From NCBI GenBank assembly GCA_900163555.1, contig FUHX01000077.1, forward strand, positions 1 to 64,000: a stretch of 64,000 nucleotides of DNA, given 5' to 3'. The translations under genes and the position numbers were made by a program. The stretch is from Actinomycetales bacterium JB111 (GTDB lineage Bacteria > Actinomycetota > Actinomycetes > Actinomycetales > Actinomycetaceae). Below are positions 57,590 to 64,000 of this stretch, piece after piece. Numbering within the stretch: the stretch's first letter is position 1; the number at the start of each line of letters is the position of its first letter. The notes under the pieces were generated by a model. It searched no databases. It worked only from the letters and a program-made list of their open reading frames with translations, and was not told the origin of the DNA.

Positions 57590-57822
57590 ATGGACGGCCT
57601 GAGGTGGTTCCGCGCGGACGTGCCCGCGCCGCTCGAACCCGGCGAGGTGCCGGGCGCGTGGGAGACGGTCGCGTACGTCCGCGGAGCGGTTCGGTCCAGC
57701 GCGGCCGGGTCATGCTCGTCCTCGCCGACGACTCCGCCCTCGCCCTCATGACCGGCATCGTCAGCACGTCCCCGCGAAGCGGTTCGAGGCGGCCGTCGCT
57801 CGCACCGCCCCTCCGCGAATGA
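57590..57822 (+). pseudogene. Possible frameshifted small gene remnant
   Basis: Between DUF3152 and DUF2510 genes, two frames in succession show good coding bias. From ATG 57590 a frame reads MDGLRWFRADVPAPLEPGEV... for about 35 codons, then loses G/C third positions and stops at 57751. A second frame takes over near 57690 with RVMLVLADDSALALMTGIV and runs to about 57822. A one-base indel around 57675-57705 would join them. No family is recognised. The alternative is a genuine 53-residue ORF plus chance coding bias. Confidence 0.4.
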
Positions 57823-57883
57823 CACTCGCGCATGCGGCTGTGCCACTCTTGGAGCCGGACCGATCACACGTGGGAGCAGGACG

Positions 57884-58333
57884 ATGAACGAGCGCGCAGA
57901 GGGCTGGCACCCGGATCCCTGGCAGGACGGGTACGAACGCCGGTGGGACGGCACCCGATGGACCGCGGACGTGCGCGTCCCCGGCACCCCGGGGGCGCCG
58001 GACGTCCCGACCGACGACGGGCGCGGCTTCCACTCGTCGCCCGAGCCCTCGGCGGGCGACGCTCACTACCCGGCCGGTCCCGAGGACCTCGGTGACCCGT
58101 ACGCACCCGGCGACGAACCCCTCGAGGAGCCGCGCAGCCCCTACAGCGAGGCCGAGCACATGGTCGCCGAGAACGAGGGACGGGTGGCCGGCCAGCCGAC
58201 GTTCGGCGGACTGCCCTGGGGCCGGTACGACGACGACCCGAAGTCCATGCGCACGACCCGCATGCTCCTGCGCGCGATGGTCGCGATCGCGGTCGGGTTC
58301 GGCATCGCGATCCTGCTCTGGGTGATCTTCTAG
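57884..58333 (+). CDS. DUF2510 domain-containing membrane protein
   Basis: The 149-residue protein starts with a DUF2510 motif (GWHPDPWQDGYERRWDGTRWT, about 7-27), a short Trp-rich module found at the N-terminus of many actinobacterial membrane proteins. A long acidic/Pro-rich linker and a single C-terminal transmembrane helix (MLLRAMVAIAVGFGIAILLWVIF) follow. The N-terminus is thus probably cytoplasmic. Function is unknown. GGAGCAGGA precedes ATG 57884. Convergent with sigA across a strong hairpin. Confidence 0.87.
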   Translation: MNERAEGWHPDPWQDGYERRWDGTRWTADVRVPGTPGAPDVPTDDGRGFHSSPEPSAGDAHYPAGPEDLGDPYAPGDEPLEEPRSPYSEAEHMVAENEGRVAGQPTFGGLPWGRYDDDPKSMRTTRMLLRAMVAIAVGFGIAILLWVIF

Positions 58334-58364
58334 CTCCCCGCGCGTCACGGACGCGTGGACACGA

Positions 58365-58404
58365 CGGCGGCGGCCGGGAACCTGTCGGTTCCCGGCCGCC
58401 GCCG
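58365..58404. terminator. 18-bp perfect hairpin between convergent DUF2510 and sigA
   Basis: Arms 58365-58382 and 58387-58404 pair perfectly with a 4-nt loop (tgtc). Located midway between two convergent stops, so it should work for both strands. Confidence 0.87.
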
Positions 58405-58418
58405 CGTCACGTGCTGGA

Positions 58419-60032
58419 TCAGTCGAGGTAGTCGCGCAGGACCTGCGACCGGCTCGGGTGCCGGAGCTTCGACATCGTCTTGCTCTCGATCTGCCGGATC
58501 CGCTCGCGCGTGACGCCGTAGACCTTGCCGATCTCGTCGAGGGTCTTCGGCTGTCCGTCCTGGAGGCCGAAGCGCATGGACACGACGCCGGCCTCCCGCT
58601 CGGAGAGCGTGTCGAGCACGGCATTGAGCTGCTCCTGCAGGAGCGTGAAGCTCACGGCCTCGGAGGGCACGACCGCCTCGGAGTCCTCGATGAGGTCGCC
58701 GAACTCGGAGTCGCCGTCCTCGCCGAGCGGGGTGTGCAGTGAGATCGGCTCTCGGCCGTACTTCTGCACCTCGACGACCTTCTCGGGCGTCATGTCGAGC
58801 TCCTTGGCGAGCTCCTCGGGCGTAGGCTCCCGGCCGAGGTCCTGGAGCATCTGGCGCTGGACGCGGGCCAGCTTGTTGATGACCTCGACCATGTGCACGG
58901 GGATGCGGATCGTGCGGGCCTGGTCGGCCATCGCGCGCGTGATCGCCTGGCGGATCCACCACGTCGCGTACGTGGAGAACTTGTAGCCCTTGGTGTAGTC
59001 GAACTTCTCGACCGCGCGGATGAGGCCCAGGTTGCCCTCCTGGATGAGGTCCAGGAACAGCATGCCGCGGCCCGTGTAGCGCTTGGCGAGCGAGACGACC
59101 AGTCGGAGGTTCGCCTCCAGGAGGTGGTTCTTCGCCAGGCGGCCGTCGTTCGCGATCCACTGCAGCTCGCGCTGGAGCTTGCGCTCGAGGTCCTCCTCCT
59201 TGGCGAGGCGCTCCTCGGCGAACAGTCCGGCCTCGATGCGCTTGGCGAGCTCGACCTCCTGCTCGGCGTTCAGCAGCGCGACCTTGCCGATCTGCTTGAG
59301 GTAGTCCTTGACCGGGTCGGCGGTCGCACCGGCGGTGACGACCTGCTGGACGGGCTGGTCGTCGTCGTCGGAGTCCGAGACGACGAAGCTGCCGGAGCTG
59401 TCCTCCTTGGCGTCCGGGACGGCCTTGAGGCGCCCACGCCGGCCGGCCGGGGTGTCGGCCCCGTCCGAGTCGCCGTCGGCGGCGTCGGGCGTCTCGGCCG
59501 TGCCGGTCCCGGAGTCCTCCGTGTCCTCGGCCGAGGCGGTCTCCTCGAGGTCGATGTCCTCCTCGAGCTCCTCCTCGTCCTCGGCGCCCTTCTTCGCGCC
59601 GGCCGCCTTGGTGGCGGTCGTCTTCTTCGCGGGTGAGGTCTTCGCCGCCGGCTTGCGGGTGCTCGAGCCGGAGGAGGCGGCAGTCTTGCGGGCCGGGGCC
59701 TTCTTCTTCGCCGCGGGCTTCTCCGTCGAGGTGGTCGCCTCGTCGGCCGCCTTCGCGGCGGCGGTCTTTGCGGCAGGCTTCTTCGCTGCCGCGGGCTTCT
59801 TGGCAGCGGTGGTCTTGGCCGGGGCAGCCTTCGTCGTAGCGGTCGCGGCCGCCGACTTCTTGGCCGGGGTGGTCGTGCTCGTTGCGGGCTTCTTGGGCGC
59901 GGTGGTCTTCGTCGTCGCCGTCTTTGCGGCGGGCGTCGCGGCCTCGGCAGCCTTGGCCGTCACGGTCTTCCGCGCACGGGTCGTCGTCTTCTCCTCCGCT
60001 GCGGTGGCAGCAGACGTCTTAGATGCAGTCAC
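58419..60032 (-). CDS. sigA: Primary sigma factor RNA polymerase SigA (RpoD)
   Basis: The 537-residue group 1 sigma factor has regions 1.2-4.2 in about the last 305 residues: region 1.2 [17 protein letters not shown], region 2 [20 protein letters not shown] and [20 protein letters not shown], and region 4 [20 protein letters not shown]. The first 230 residues are an extension: about 140 residues of Ala/Lys/Thr/Pro repeats (AAKKPAAKT type) and then an acidic Glu/Asp stretch, as in HrdB/SigA of other actinobacteria. GTG 60032 begins [10 protein letters not shown]; a perfect TATAAT lies about 113 nt upstream. Confidence 0.97.
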   Translation of the reverse strand: MTASKTSAATAAEEKTTTRARKTVTAKAAEAATPAAKTATTKTTAPKKPATSTTTPAKKSAAATATTKAAPAKTTAAKKPAAAKKPAAKTAAAKAADEATTSTEKPAAKKKAPARKTAASSGSSTRKPAAKTSPAKKTTATKAAGAKKGAEDEEELEEDIDLEETASAEDTEDSGTGTAETPDAADGDSDGADTPAGRRGRLKAVPDAKEDSSGSFVVSDSDDDDQPVQQVVTAGATADPVKDYLKQIGKVALLNAEQEVELAKRIEAGLFAEERLAKEEDLERKLQRELQWIANDGRLAKNHLLEANLRLVVSLAKRYTGRGMLFLDLIQEGNLGLIRAVEKFDYTKGYKFSTYATWWIRQAITRAMADQARTIRIPVHMVEVINKLARVQRQMLQDLGREPTPEELAKELDMTPEKVVEVQKYGREPISLHTPLGEDGDSEFGDLIEDSEAVVPSEAVSFTLLQEQLNAVLDTLSEREAGVVSMRFGLQDGQPKTLDEIGKVYGVTRERIRQIESKTMSKLRHPSRSQVLRDYLD

Positions 60033-60144
60033 AGGTGGGCCTCTCGCCGGGGGTTGGGCGTTGATATGCATCAACTCGCCCCTCGCGCCAGATCATCCCT
60101 CGACGCCACGAATCGTGGCCGGGGCGGCGCGCGTCGTCCCTACA

Positions 60145-60150
60145 ATTATA
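60145..60150 (-). promoter_or_regulatory. Consensus -10 (TATAAT) upstream of sigA
   Basis: On the minus strand GGCTATAATTG contains a perfect -10 hexamer, about 113 nt upstream of the sigA start, in an AT-rich island within GC-rich DNA. No good TTGACA lies at 16-18 nt spacing. It is the strongest housekeeping -10 in the window. Confidence 0.65.
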
Positions 60151-60243
60151 GCCTCACGGGTCGGTGCGAACGCATGTCGAACCCGTGGGACAACCCACCC
60201 GATCGGGGGAATACCGCCCGGGATCCCGCCCGTTCGCCGCCGG

Positions 60244-60630
60244 TCAGGGATGCGTGACCAGGACCGGGCACGGCGACTCGAGCAGCACGATCTGTGCCCC
60301 GATGCCGAGATTGAGCTTGCCGGTCGGTGAGCGCCGCGCAAGTCCGATGACGACGAGACCGGCGCCCAGCTCGGTCGCCACCGAGATCACGTCGTTGCCC
60401 GGGTCGACCCCGACGGCCGACTCCCGCACCACGTACTCCACCCCGGCCTCGTCCAGCCTGGAGCGCGCGGCGGCGGCGTCCTTCGCCCGCTCGTCCCCCG
60501 GGTCCGACGGATCGCGGTAGCGGGAGAGGACGACCGTGAGCGGCCACGACTTCTCGCGCGCGGCCTCGATCGCTCGCGCGAGGGCAGCATCGCCCTCGGC
60601 CGTCGCGAGGTACGCAACGACGACGGACAC
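60244..60630 (-). CDS. Universal stress protein (UspA family)
   Basis: The 128-residue single-domain Usp has VVVAYLATAEGDAALARAIEAA at the N-terminus, DVISVATELGAGLVVIGLARRS, and a C-terminal LNLGIGAQIVLLESPCPVLVTHP. The ATP-binding pattern G-x2-G-x9-G is only partly kept (the usual Gly-Ser loop is replaced by KLNLG), so nucleotide binding is uncertain. GTG 60630 follows a GAGGG. It lies about 210 bp upstream of the sigA start on the same strand. Confidence 0.9.
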   Translation of the reverse strand: MSVVVAYLATAEGDAALARAIEAAREKSWPLTVVLSRYRDPSDPGDERAKDAAAARSRLDEAGVEYVVRESAVGVDPGNDVISVATELGAGLVVIGLARRSPTGKLNLGIGAQIVLLESPCPVLVTHP

Positions 60631-60714
60631 GTTTCCCTCACCTCCACGGGCGCTCCTGCGGCGGCCGTGAGGCGACCGTACCCGCGTCGTCGCGCGCGTG
60701 ACGACTACGACACG

Positions 60715-61842
60715 TCACCACTCCCCGGCGAAGGCGCGGTTCAGCGGCGGCGGGCAGCCCGAGTCGAGCAGCTCGGTCACGAGATCCGCGAGAGCGTACT
60801 CAGGGGAGTCGTCCAGCGCCTGCTCGCTCAGCACGCGCGCCCGGGCACCCTCTCCCCTGCGCCAGGCGAGCACGGCGAGGACGGAGAGGGCCGGTGCGGC
60901 CATCCCCGGAGGCGCGAACCGCGCGGCGAGCTCGATCGGCCGCCGGCGTTCGGCGTCCTCCGGCCCCTCGCCTGCCCCGATCGCGGCCGACGGGTCCCAG
61001 CAGGCCCCCGGATCGTGCTCCGGATCGATGGCGAGTACCAGCAGGTGGTCTCGGACGTGCCGGTTCTGCAGCCCGACGACGAGGGTCGCCAGAGCGTCCC
61101 ACTCGACGTCGCCCGCCGGTTCGACGCGCGCCGCGCCCGCTCCACCGGTGGCAAGGGCCGCGCCCGCAGTGGCAGCGGCGACCTTCGCGTAGGCCGAGAA
61201 CACCCGAACCATGTGGTCGTGCCGCTCGTCCGGGTCCCCCGCCACGTCGAGGAGCCAGCCCGACGGGTCATCCAGTTCGTACGCCTCGGCGACGAGAGCG
61301 GCGAGCGCGCGACCGTCCTCGCCGTCCGGCTCCCGGACGATCCCCAACGACTCCCGGTCGGGCATCGGCGCCGCGCCGGAGAGCACGAGGCTCGCCACCG
61401 CCTGCCCGGTCGTCAGGTCCGCGAGGTCCCGCACGCGGGCGGTCTCGTCGAAGGGGTCGAACCCGGGCAGTCGGTGCCAGCCGTCGTCGGCGACCACCCA
61501 CGCCCCCACCCGTGGGTCGTCCGCCTCGCGCACGGCCCGCACGAGCTCCCGGGTGGACCTGCGGTGGAACGACTCGCTCAGGGGGCCGTCGAGGTACAGG
61601 ACCATCCCGTAGACGCCGAAGCCGAGCGCGTGCACGGACGCCACCGTGCCGGCCAGCTCGTCCACGACCTCGGCGACCGTGGCGTCCGCGATCCCGACCG
61701 TCACCAGCGGACCGGACGGTTGTCGCTCCCCCCGCCCGATCGTCAGCAGCGTGACGGCCTGCCGTGGGTGGTAGCCGACGAGATAGGGAACGGTGCCGAC
61801 GATGTCGGCGTCGGAGGCGATGCGGAGCCGTGTGGTGTCCAT
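60715..61842 (-). CDS. DUF4192 family protein
   Basis: The 375-residue protein matches DUF4192: RIASDADIVGTVPYLVGYHP at the N-terminus, then SVHALGFGVYGMVLYLDGPL, and a C-terminal LAWRRGEGARARVLSEQALDDSP with helical repeats, ending LLDSGCPPPLNRAF. Function is unknown; the family is actinobacterial. ATG 61842 gives the family N-terminus (MDTTRLRI). Divergent from the polyprenyl synthase gene, with 138 bp between starts. Confidence 0.9.
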   Translation of the reverse strand: MDTTRLRIASDADIVGTVPYLVGYHPRQAVTLLTIGRGERQPSGPLVTVGIADATVAEVVDELAGTVASVHALGFGVYGMVLYLDGPLSESFHRRSTRELVRAVREADDPRVGAWVVADDGWHRLPGFDPFDETARVRDLADLTTGQAVASLVLSGAAPMPDRESLGIVREPDGEDGRALAALVAEAYELDDPSGWLLDVAGDPDERHDHMVRVFSAYAKVAAATAGAALATGGAGAARVEPAGDVEWDALATLVVGLQNRHVRDHLLVLAIDPEHDPGACWDPSAAIGAGEGPEDAERRRPIELAARFAPPGMAAPALSVLAVLAWRRGEGARARVLSEQALDDSPEYALADLVTELLDSGCPPPLNRAFAGEW

Positions 61843-61967
61843 GACGCGAATCTCCCGCAGCGGGACCGGGCGTCGCCGGACGCCTGTGGACGGGGCGGTC
61901 CGCCCGTCGGATATCCACAGGTCCCGGCTGGCTCTGGGACGACCCGGCCCGCGGGTCGGGCGACCGA

Positions 61968-61973
61968 TACCCT
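61968..61973 (+). promoter_or_regulatory. Leaderless-type -10 (TACCCT) of polyprenyl synthase gene
   Basis: TACCCT ends 7 nt before ATG 61981, with no Shine-Dalgarno between. Confidence 0.65.
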
Positions 61974-61980
61974 CGGCCCC

Positions 61981-63084
61981 ATGGCCGAATCCCCGCTCTC
62001 CGCGCCCCTTGCTGCCGTCCGGGACGCGGTGGGGACGGAGACCACGGGGGCATTCGACCGGACCGTCGACGCACTCGGCGCGCTCGCGTCCCACCTCGGC
62101 GACATGGTCACGCCCGCCCGCGCCCTGCTCGACGGCGGCAAGCGCGCCCGCGCCCTGCTCGCCTTCGCCGGGTACGTCGCGTCCGGCCACTCGCCCGACC
62201 GCCCGGGCGAGGAGATCCTCGCTGCCGGGGCCGCGCTCGAGCTCTTCCAGCTGGCCGCACTCGTGCACGACGACGTCATGGACGGGGCCGACTCCAGGCG
62301 CGGCCTGCCGGCCGCCCACGTCGCCGTCGAGTCCGCGCACCGCGCCCGGGGGCTGGCCGGCAACACGGAGGCCTTCGGCCGCGCGGGCGCGATCCTGCTC
62401 GGCGACCTCCTGCTCGCCTCCTCCTCCGCCGCCATGGACATCGCCCGGGCGAGCGTCGCCACCCACGCCGGGCTCGCGGCGCGGGGCATCTATGACTTCC
62501 TCTGCGCCGAGGTCGCCGCGGGTCAGTACCTCGACGTCGTCGCCGCGGCCACCCCGCTCGACCAGGACGCCGAGGGCGCCCTGGACCGCGCGCTGATGGT
62601 CCTGCGGCACAAGTCGGCCCGCTACTCGGTGGAGCACCCCCTCGCGCTCGGCGCGGCCCTCGGCGGCGCCGACGCCCGCACGATCGAGGGCCTGCGCGCG
62701 GTCGGCGCACCGCTCGGCGAGGCCTTCCAGCTGCGCGACGACGAGCTCGGCGTCTTCGGCGACCCGGACGTCACGGGCAAGCCGGCCGGGGACGACCTGC
62801 GGGAGGGCAAGCGCACCGCCCTGCTCGCCCTCACGTGGCGCGCGGCCGACGCCACGGAGCGCGCCGACCTCGCCCGCCTGGTCGGGAGCCCCGACCTCAC
62901 CCCCGACGGCGTCGCGCGCCTTCGGGAGATCATCACCGACACGGGTGCACGGTCGGCCCACGAGGACCTCATCGCGTCCCGCGAGAAGGACGCGTCGATC
63001 GCCCTGGCCGCGCTGTCGCCGTCCGACGAGGCGCGCGAGCTGCTCGTCGAGCTCAGCGACCGGCTGGTCAACCGCTCCCGGTAG
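61981..63084 (+). CDS. Polyprenyl diphosphate synthase (trans-isoprenyl)
   Basis: The 367-residue class I isoprenyl synthase has the first aspartate-rich motif HDDVMDGADSRRG (about 95-107), GDLLLASSS, the Lys in MVLRHKSARYSVE, and second motif FQLRDDELGVFGD (about 249-261) followed by KPAGDDLREGKRT. It condenses IPP with allylic diphosphates; chain length (geranylgeranyl or longer, for menaquinone, carotenoids or cell-wall carriers) cannot be decided. dxs at 14685-16610 feeds the same pathway. ATG 61981 is supported by a leaderless -10. Confidence 0.94.
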   Translation: MAESPLSAPLAAVRDAVGTETTGAFDRTVDALGALASHLGDMVTPARALLDGGKRARALLAFAGYVASGHSPDRPGEEILAAGAALELFQLAALVHDDVMDGADSRRGLPAAHVAVESAHRARGLAGNTEAFGRAGAILLGDLLLASSSAAMDIARASVATHAGLAARGIYDFLCAEVAAGQYLDVVAAATPLDQDAEGALDRALMVLRHKSARYSVEHPLALGAALGGADARTIEGLRAVGAPLGEAFQLRDDELGVFGDPDVTGKPAGDDLREGKRTALLALTWRAADATERADLARLVGSPDLTPDGVARLREIITDTGARSAHEDLIASREKDASIALAALSPSDEARELLVELSDRLVNRSR

Positions 63085-63105
63085 CGGGATCGCGCACGGA
63101 TTGCA

Positions 63106-63453
63106 CTAGAACGCCTGGGCGAGGGCCACGCGCCGCACGGCGTGCACCCGGCCGTCCCTGAGGGCGTCGATCGGACGAGCCTCAAGCTCCTCCTCGACCT
63201 CGAACAGCCAGCGCACGACGCCCTCGTCGGACACCCCGCCGTCGGCCAGCAGCGTGAGGGTGCCCGGCAGCCCCTCGACGACCGCGACCGGGGACGCCTC
63301 GAGATCGAGCATCTCCTTCGCGACGCCGCGCGCGCCCGACTCCGAGTACACCGCCACGAGCCGCCCGTCCCGCAGCATCTGACGGACCTCGCGGTCGCGC
63401 ACGCCCATCAGTTCCGCCGCTTCGGGTACCGAGATCCAGGTGGGTTCCGCCAT
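63106..63453 (-). CDS. Rv2175c-family DNA-binding protein
   Basis: The 115-residue protein has an N-terminal winged/MerR-like helix-turn-helix (WISVPEAAELMGVRDREVRQ, RDGRLVAVYSESGARGVAK) and a C-terminal helical domain (VVEGLPGTLTLLADGGVSDE, EVEEELEARPIDALRDGR). In Mycobacterium tuberculosis Rv2175c binds DNA and is phosphorylated by the kinase PknL. The usual neighbours (polyprenyl synthase on one side, LysM protein on the other) are kept. ATG 63453 fits a leaderless TACGCT. Convergent with the synthase. Confidence 0.91.
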   Translation of the reverse strand: MAEPTWISVPEAAELMGVRDREVRQMLRDGRLVAVYSESGARGVAKEMLDLEASPVAVVEGLPGTLTLLADGGVSDEGVVRWLFEVEEELEARPIDALRDGRVHAVRRVALAQAF

Positions 63454-63459
63454 GCCCTC

Positions 63460-63465
63460 AGCGTA
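63460..63465 (-). promoter_or_regulatory. Leaderless-type -10 (TACGCT) of Rv2175c-like gene
   Basis: On the minus strand TACGCT is followed by 6 nt and ATG 63453. Confidence 0.6.
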
Positions 63466-63540
63466 TCCGCGGACCCAGACGATCCCGTCCCGCGAATTTG
63501 GGGATGGACTCAGGCCCCATTGACCACTAGTGTCCCAATC

Positions 63541-63591
63541 GTTACTTCCGTAACTTATACCCGTTACATACCTTTCGTCACACCAGTAACG
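63541..63591 (+). promoter_or_regulatory. GTNAC repeat cluster, MtrA-box-like, upstream of LysM gene
   Basis: Five GTNAC pentamers lie in 51 bp: GTTAC 63541, GTAAC 63550, GTTAC 63563, GTCAC 63577, GTAAC 63586. Two pairs have a 9-bp period (63541/63550 and 63577/63586), like the direct 9-mer GTCACAgcg-type repeats described for MtrA in Mycobacterium. MtrA controls cell-wall hydrolase genes in actinobacteria, which fits the downstream LysM gene. Binding is inferred. Confidence 0.6.
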
Positions 63592-63631
63592 CGCTGGTGG
63601 GCGGAGGGTCTTCCCCATCACCGGAGGATCT

Positions 63632-64000
63632 ATGCCCGCCGCTGCCCGCGCCGAACGCCGTGGCTCACGTCGCCGCCCGTTCGTGCTCGCCACGCTCGCT
63701 ACCACCGCGATGGGTGCCCCCACGCTCATGGCCGTTCCCTCGGTCGCCGCCGAGGCGACGACCGTCGAGAACCTCACCCCGACACACGTCTCCGCGCCCG
63801 CCCCGGTGCGGACCGCACCGTCTGCGACGTTCGGCCTCGCACAGGCGGCCAACGTGCAGCACCTTCCGGCACGCGTCACGCCGGTGCGCCAGGAGAACTC
63901 CTCCTCCAGCTACGAGGTGCGCAGCGGGGACACCCTCATCGGGATCGCCGCCGCGAACGGCACCACGGTCGCCGCCCTGCGCAGCGCGAACGGCATCTCC
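63632..64000 (+). CDS. Secreted LysM-domain protein (probable cell-wall hydrolase), 3' end outside window
   Basis: The frame is open from ATG 63632 to the right edge (123 codons). A signal peptide is clear: basic MPAAARAERRGSRRRPFV, hydrophobic LATLATTAMGAPTLMAV, cleavage near SVAAEA (about 40). A Pro/Ala linker follows, then the start of a LysM domain at about residue 93 (YEVRSGDTLIGIAAANG, TTVAALRSANGIS), which binds peptidoglycan. Position next to Rv2175c is typical of LysM lytic transglycosylase or NlpC/P60 proteins; the catalytic part is outside the window. GGAGG lies 4 nt before ATG. Confidence 0.9.
   Translation, partial: MPAAARAERRGSRRRPFVLATLATTAMGAPTLMAVPSVAAEATTVENLTPTHVSAPAPVRTAPSATFGLAQAANVQHLPARVTPVRQENSSSSYEVRSGDTLIGIAAANGTTVAALRSANGIS

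Noticed and set aside
60061-60074. TTGATATGCATCAA dyad in the sigA leader as a regulator site
   Set aside because: Half-sites are short and the dyad is imperfect; it lies next to the start region where chance AT-rich sequence is likely.

Overview
This window is a high-GC, gene-dense stretch of an actinobacterial chromosome. Gene content and order fit Micrococcales (Beutenbergiaceae, Bogoriellaceae or Cellulomonadaceae type): DUF3000-HRDC-fadB-dxs, DUF3710-OB-DUF3159-TrkA-TrkA-APC-TRAM, DUF3093/DUF4193/SepH, parC...parE-DUF7455...sigA, and DUF4192-polyprenyl synthase-Rv2175c-LysM. I cannot name the genus. It is mostly core genome; I see no prophage, CRISPR array, insertion sequence, tRNA or rRNA gene.

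Layout. 1-2305 (minus): the 5' two-thirds or more of a secreted choice-of-anchor G type surface protein that runs off the left edge through 57 in-phase copies of a 12-bp unit, all encoding Asp-Pro-Gly-Thr. 2734-6777: ferric-siderophore ABC importer with an IdeR/DtxR-like box upstream and an 18-bp perfect hairpin after the binding-protein gene. 6976-10467: two divergent FemX-type aminoacyl transferases and an ATP-grasp D-amino-acid ligase-like enzyme, a likely peptidoglycan interpeptide-bridge module. 10570-16610: DUF3000, ribonuclease D/HRDC, fatty-acid oxidation enzyme and dxs; no thiolase gene is present. 16725-22996: S9 peptidase, serpin lipoprotein, CorA, cation efflux, DUF488 and DUF2945. 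23165-30914: aconitase, TRAM RNA methyltransferase, APC permease and two TrkA proteins. 30972-35423: conserved DUF genes and SepH; no dut gene lies between DUF3093 and DUF3710. 35449-43348: thymidine kinase, alkaline phosphatase family, DUF5998, Pat-like acetyltransferase/acyl-CoA synthetase and parC. 43364-43900: orphan ORF. 44081-50470: a minus-strand catabolic/transport unit (quinone oxidoreductase, thioesterase, acyl-CoA ligase, GntR regulator, SsuABC/TauABC-like transporter) with a perfect 14-bp palindrome upstream. 50680-60630: SDR, GNAT, parE, DUF7455, a membrane protein, a secreted DUF3152 metalloprotease-like fusion, DUF2510, sigA and UspA. 60715-64000: DUF4192, polyprenyl synthase, Rv2175c-like protein and a LysM secreted protein running off the right edge.

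Regulation visible in sequence. At least nine genes have a TANNNT hexamer ending 6-7 nt before the start codon, the pattern of leaderless transcripts; this selects the parE start and shows two back-to-back leaderless promoters in a 33-bp gap between the APC permease and trkA. Four perfect or near-perfect GC-rich hairpins mark gene ends. Two partial genes (left and right edges) and several alternative starts were read directly from the nucleotide sequence.
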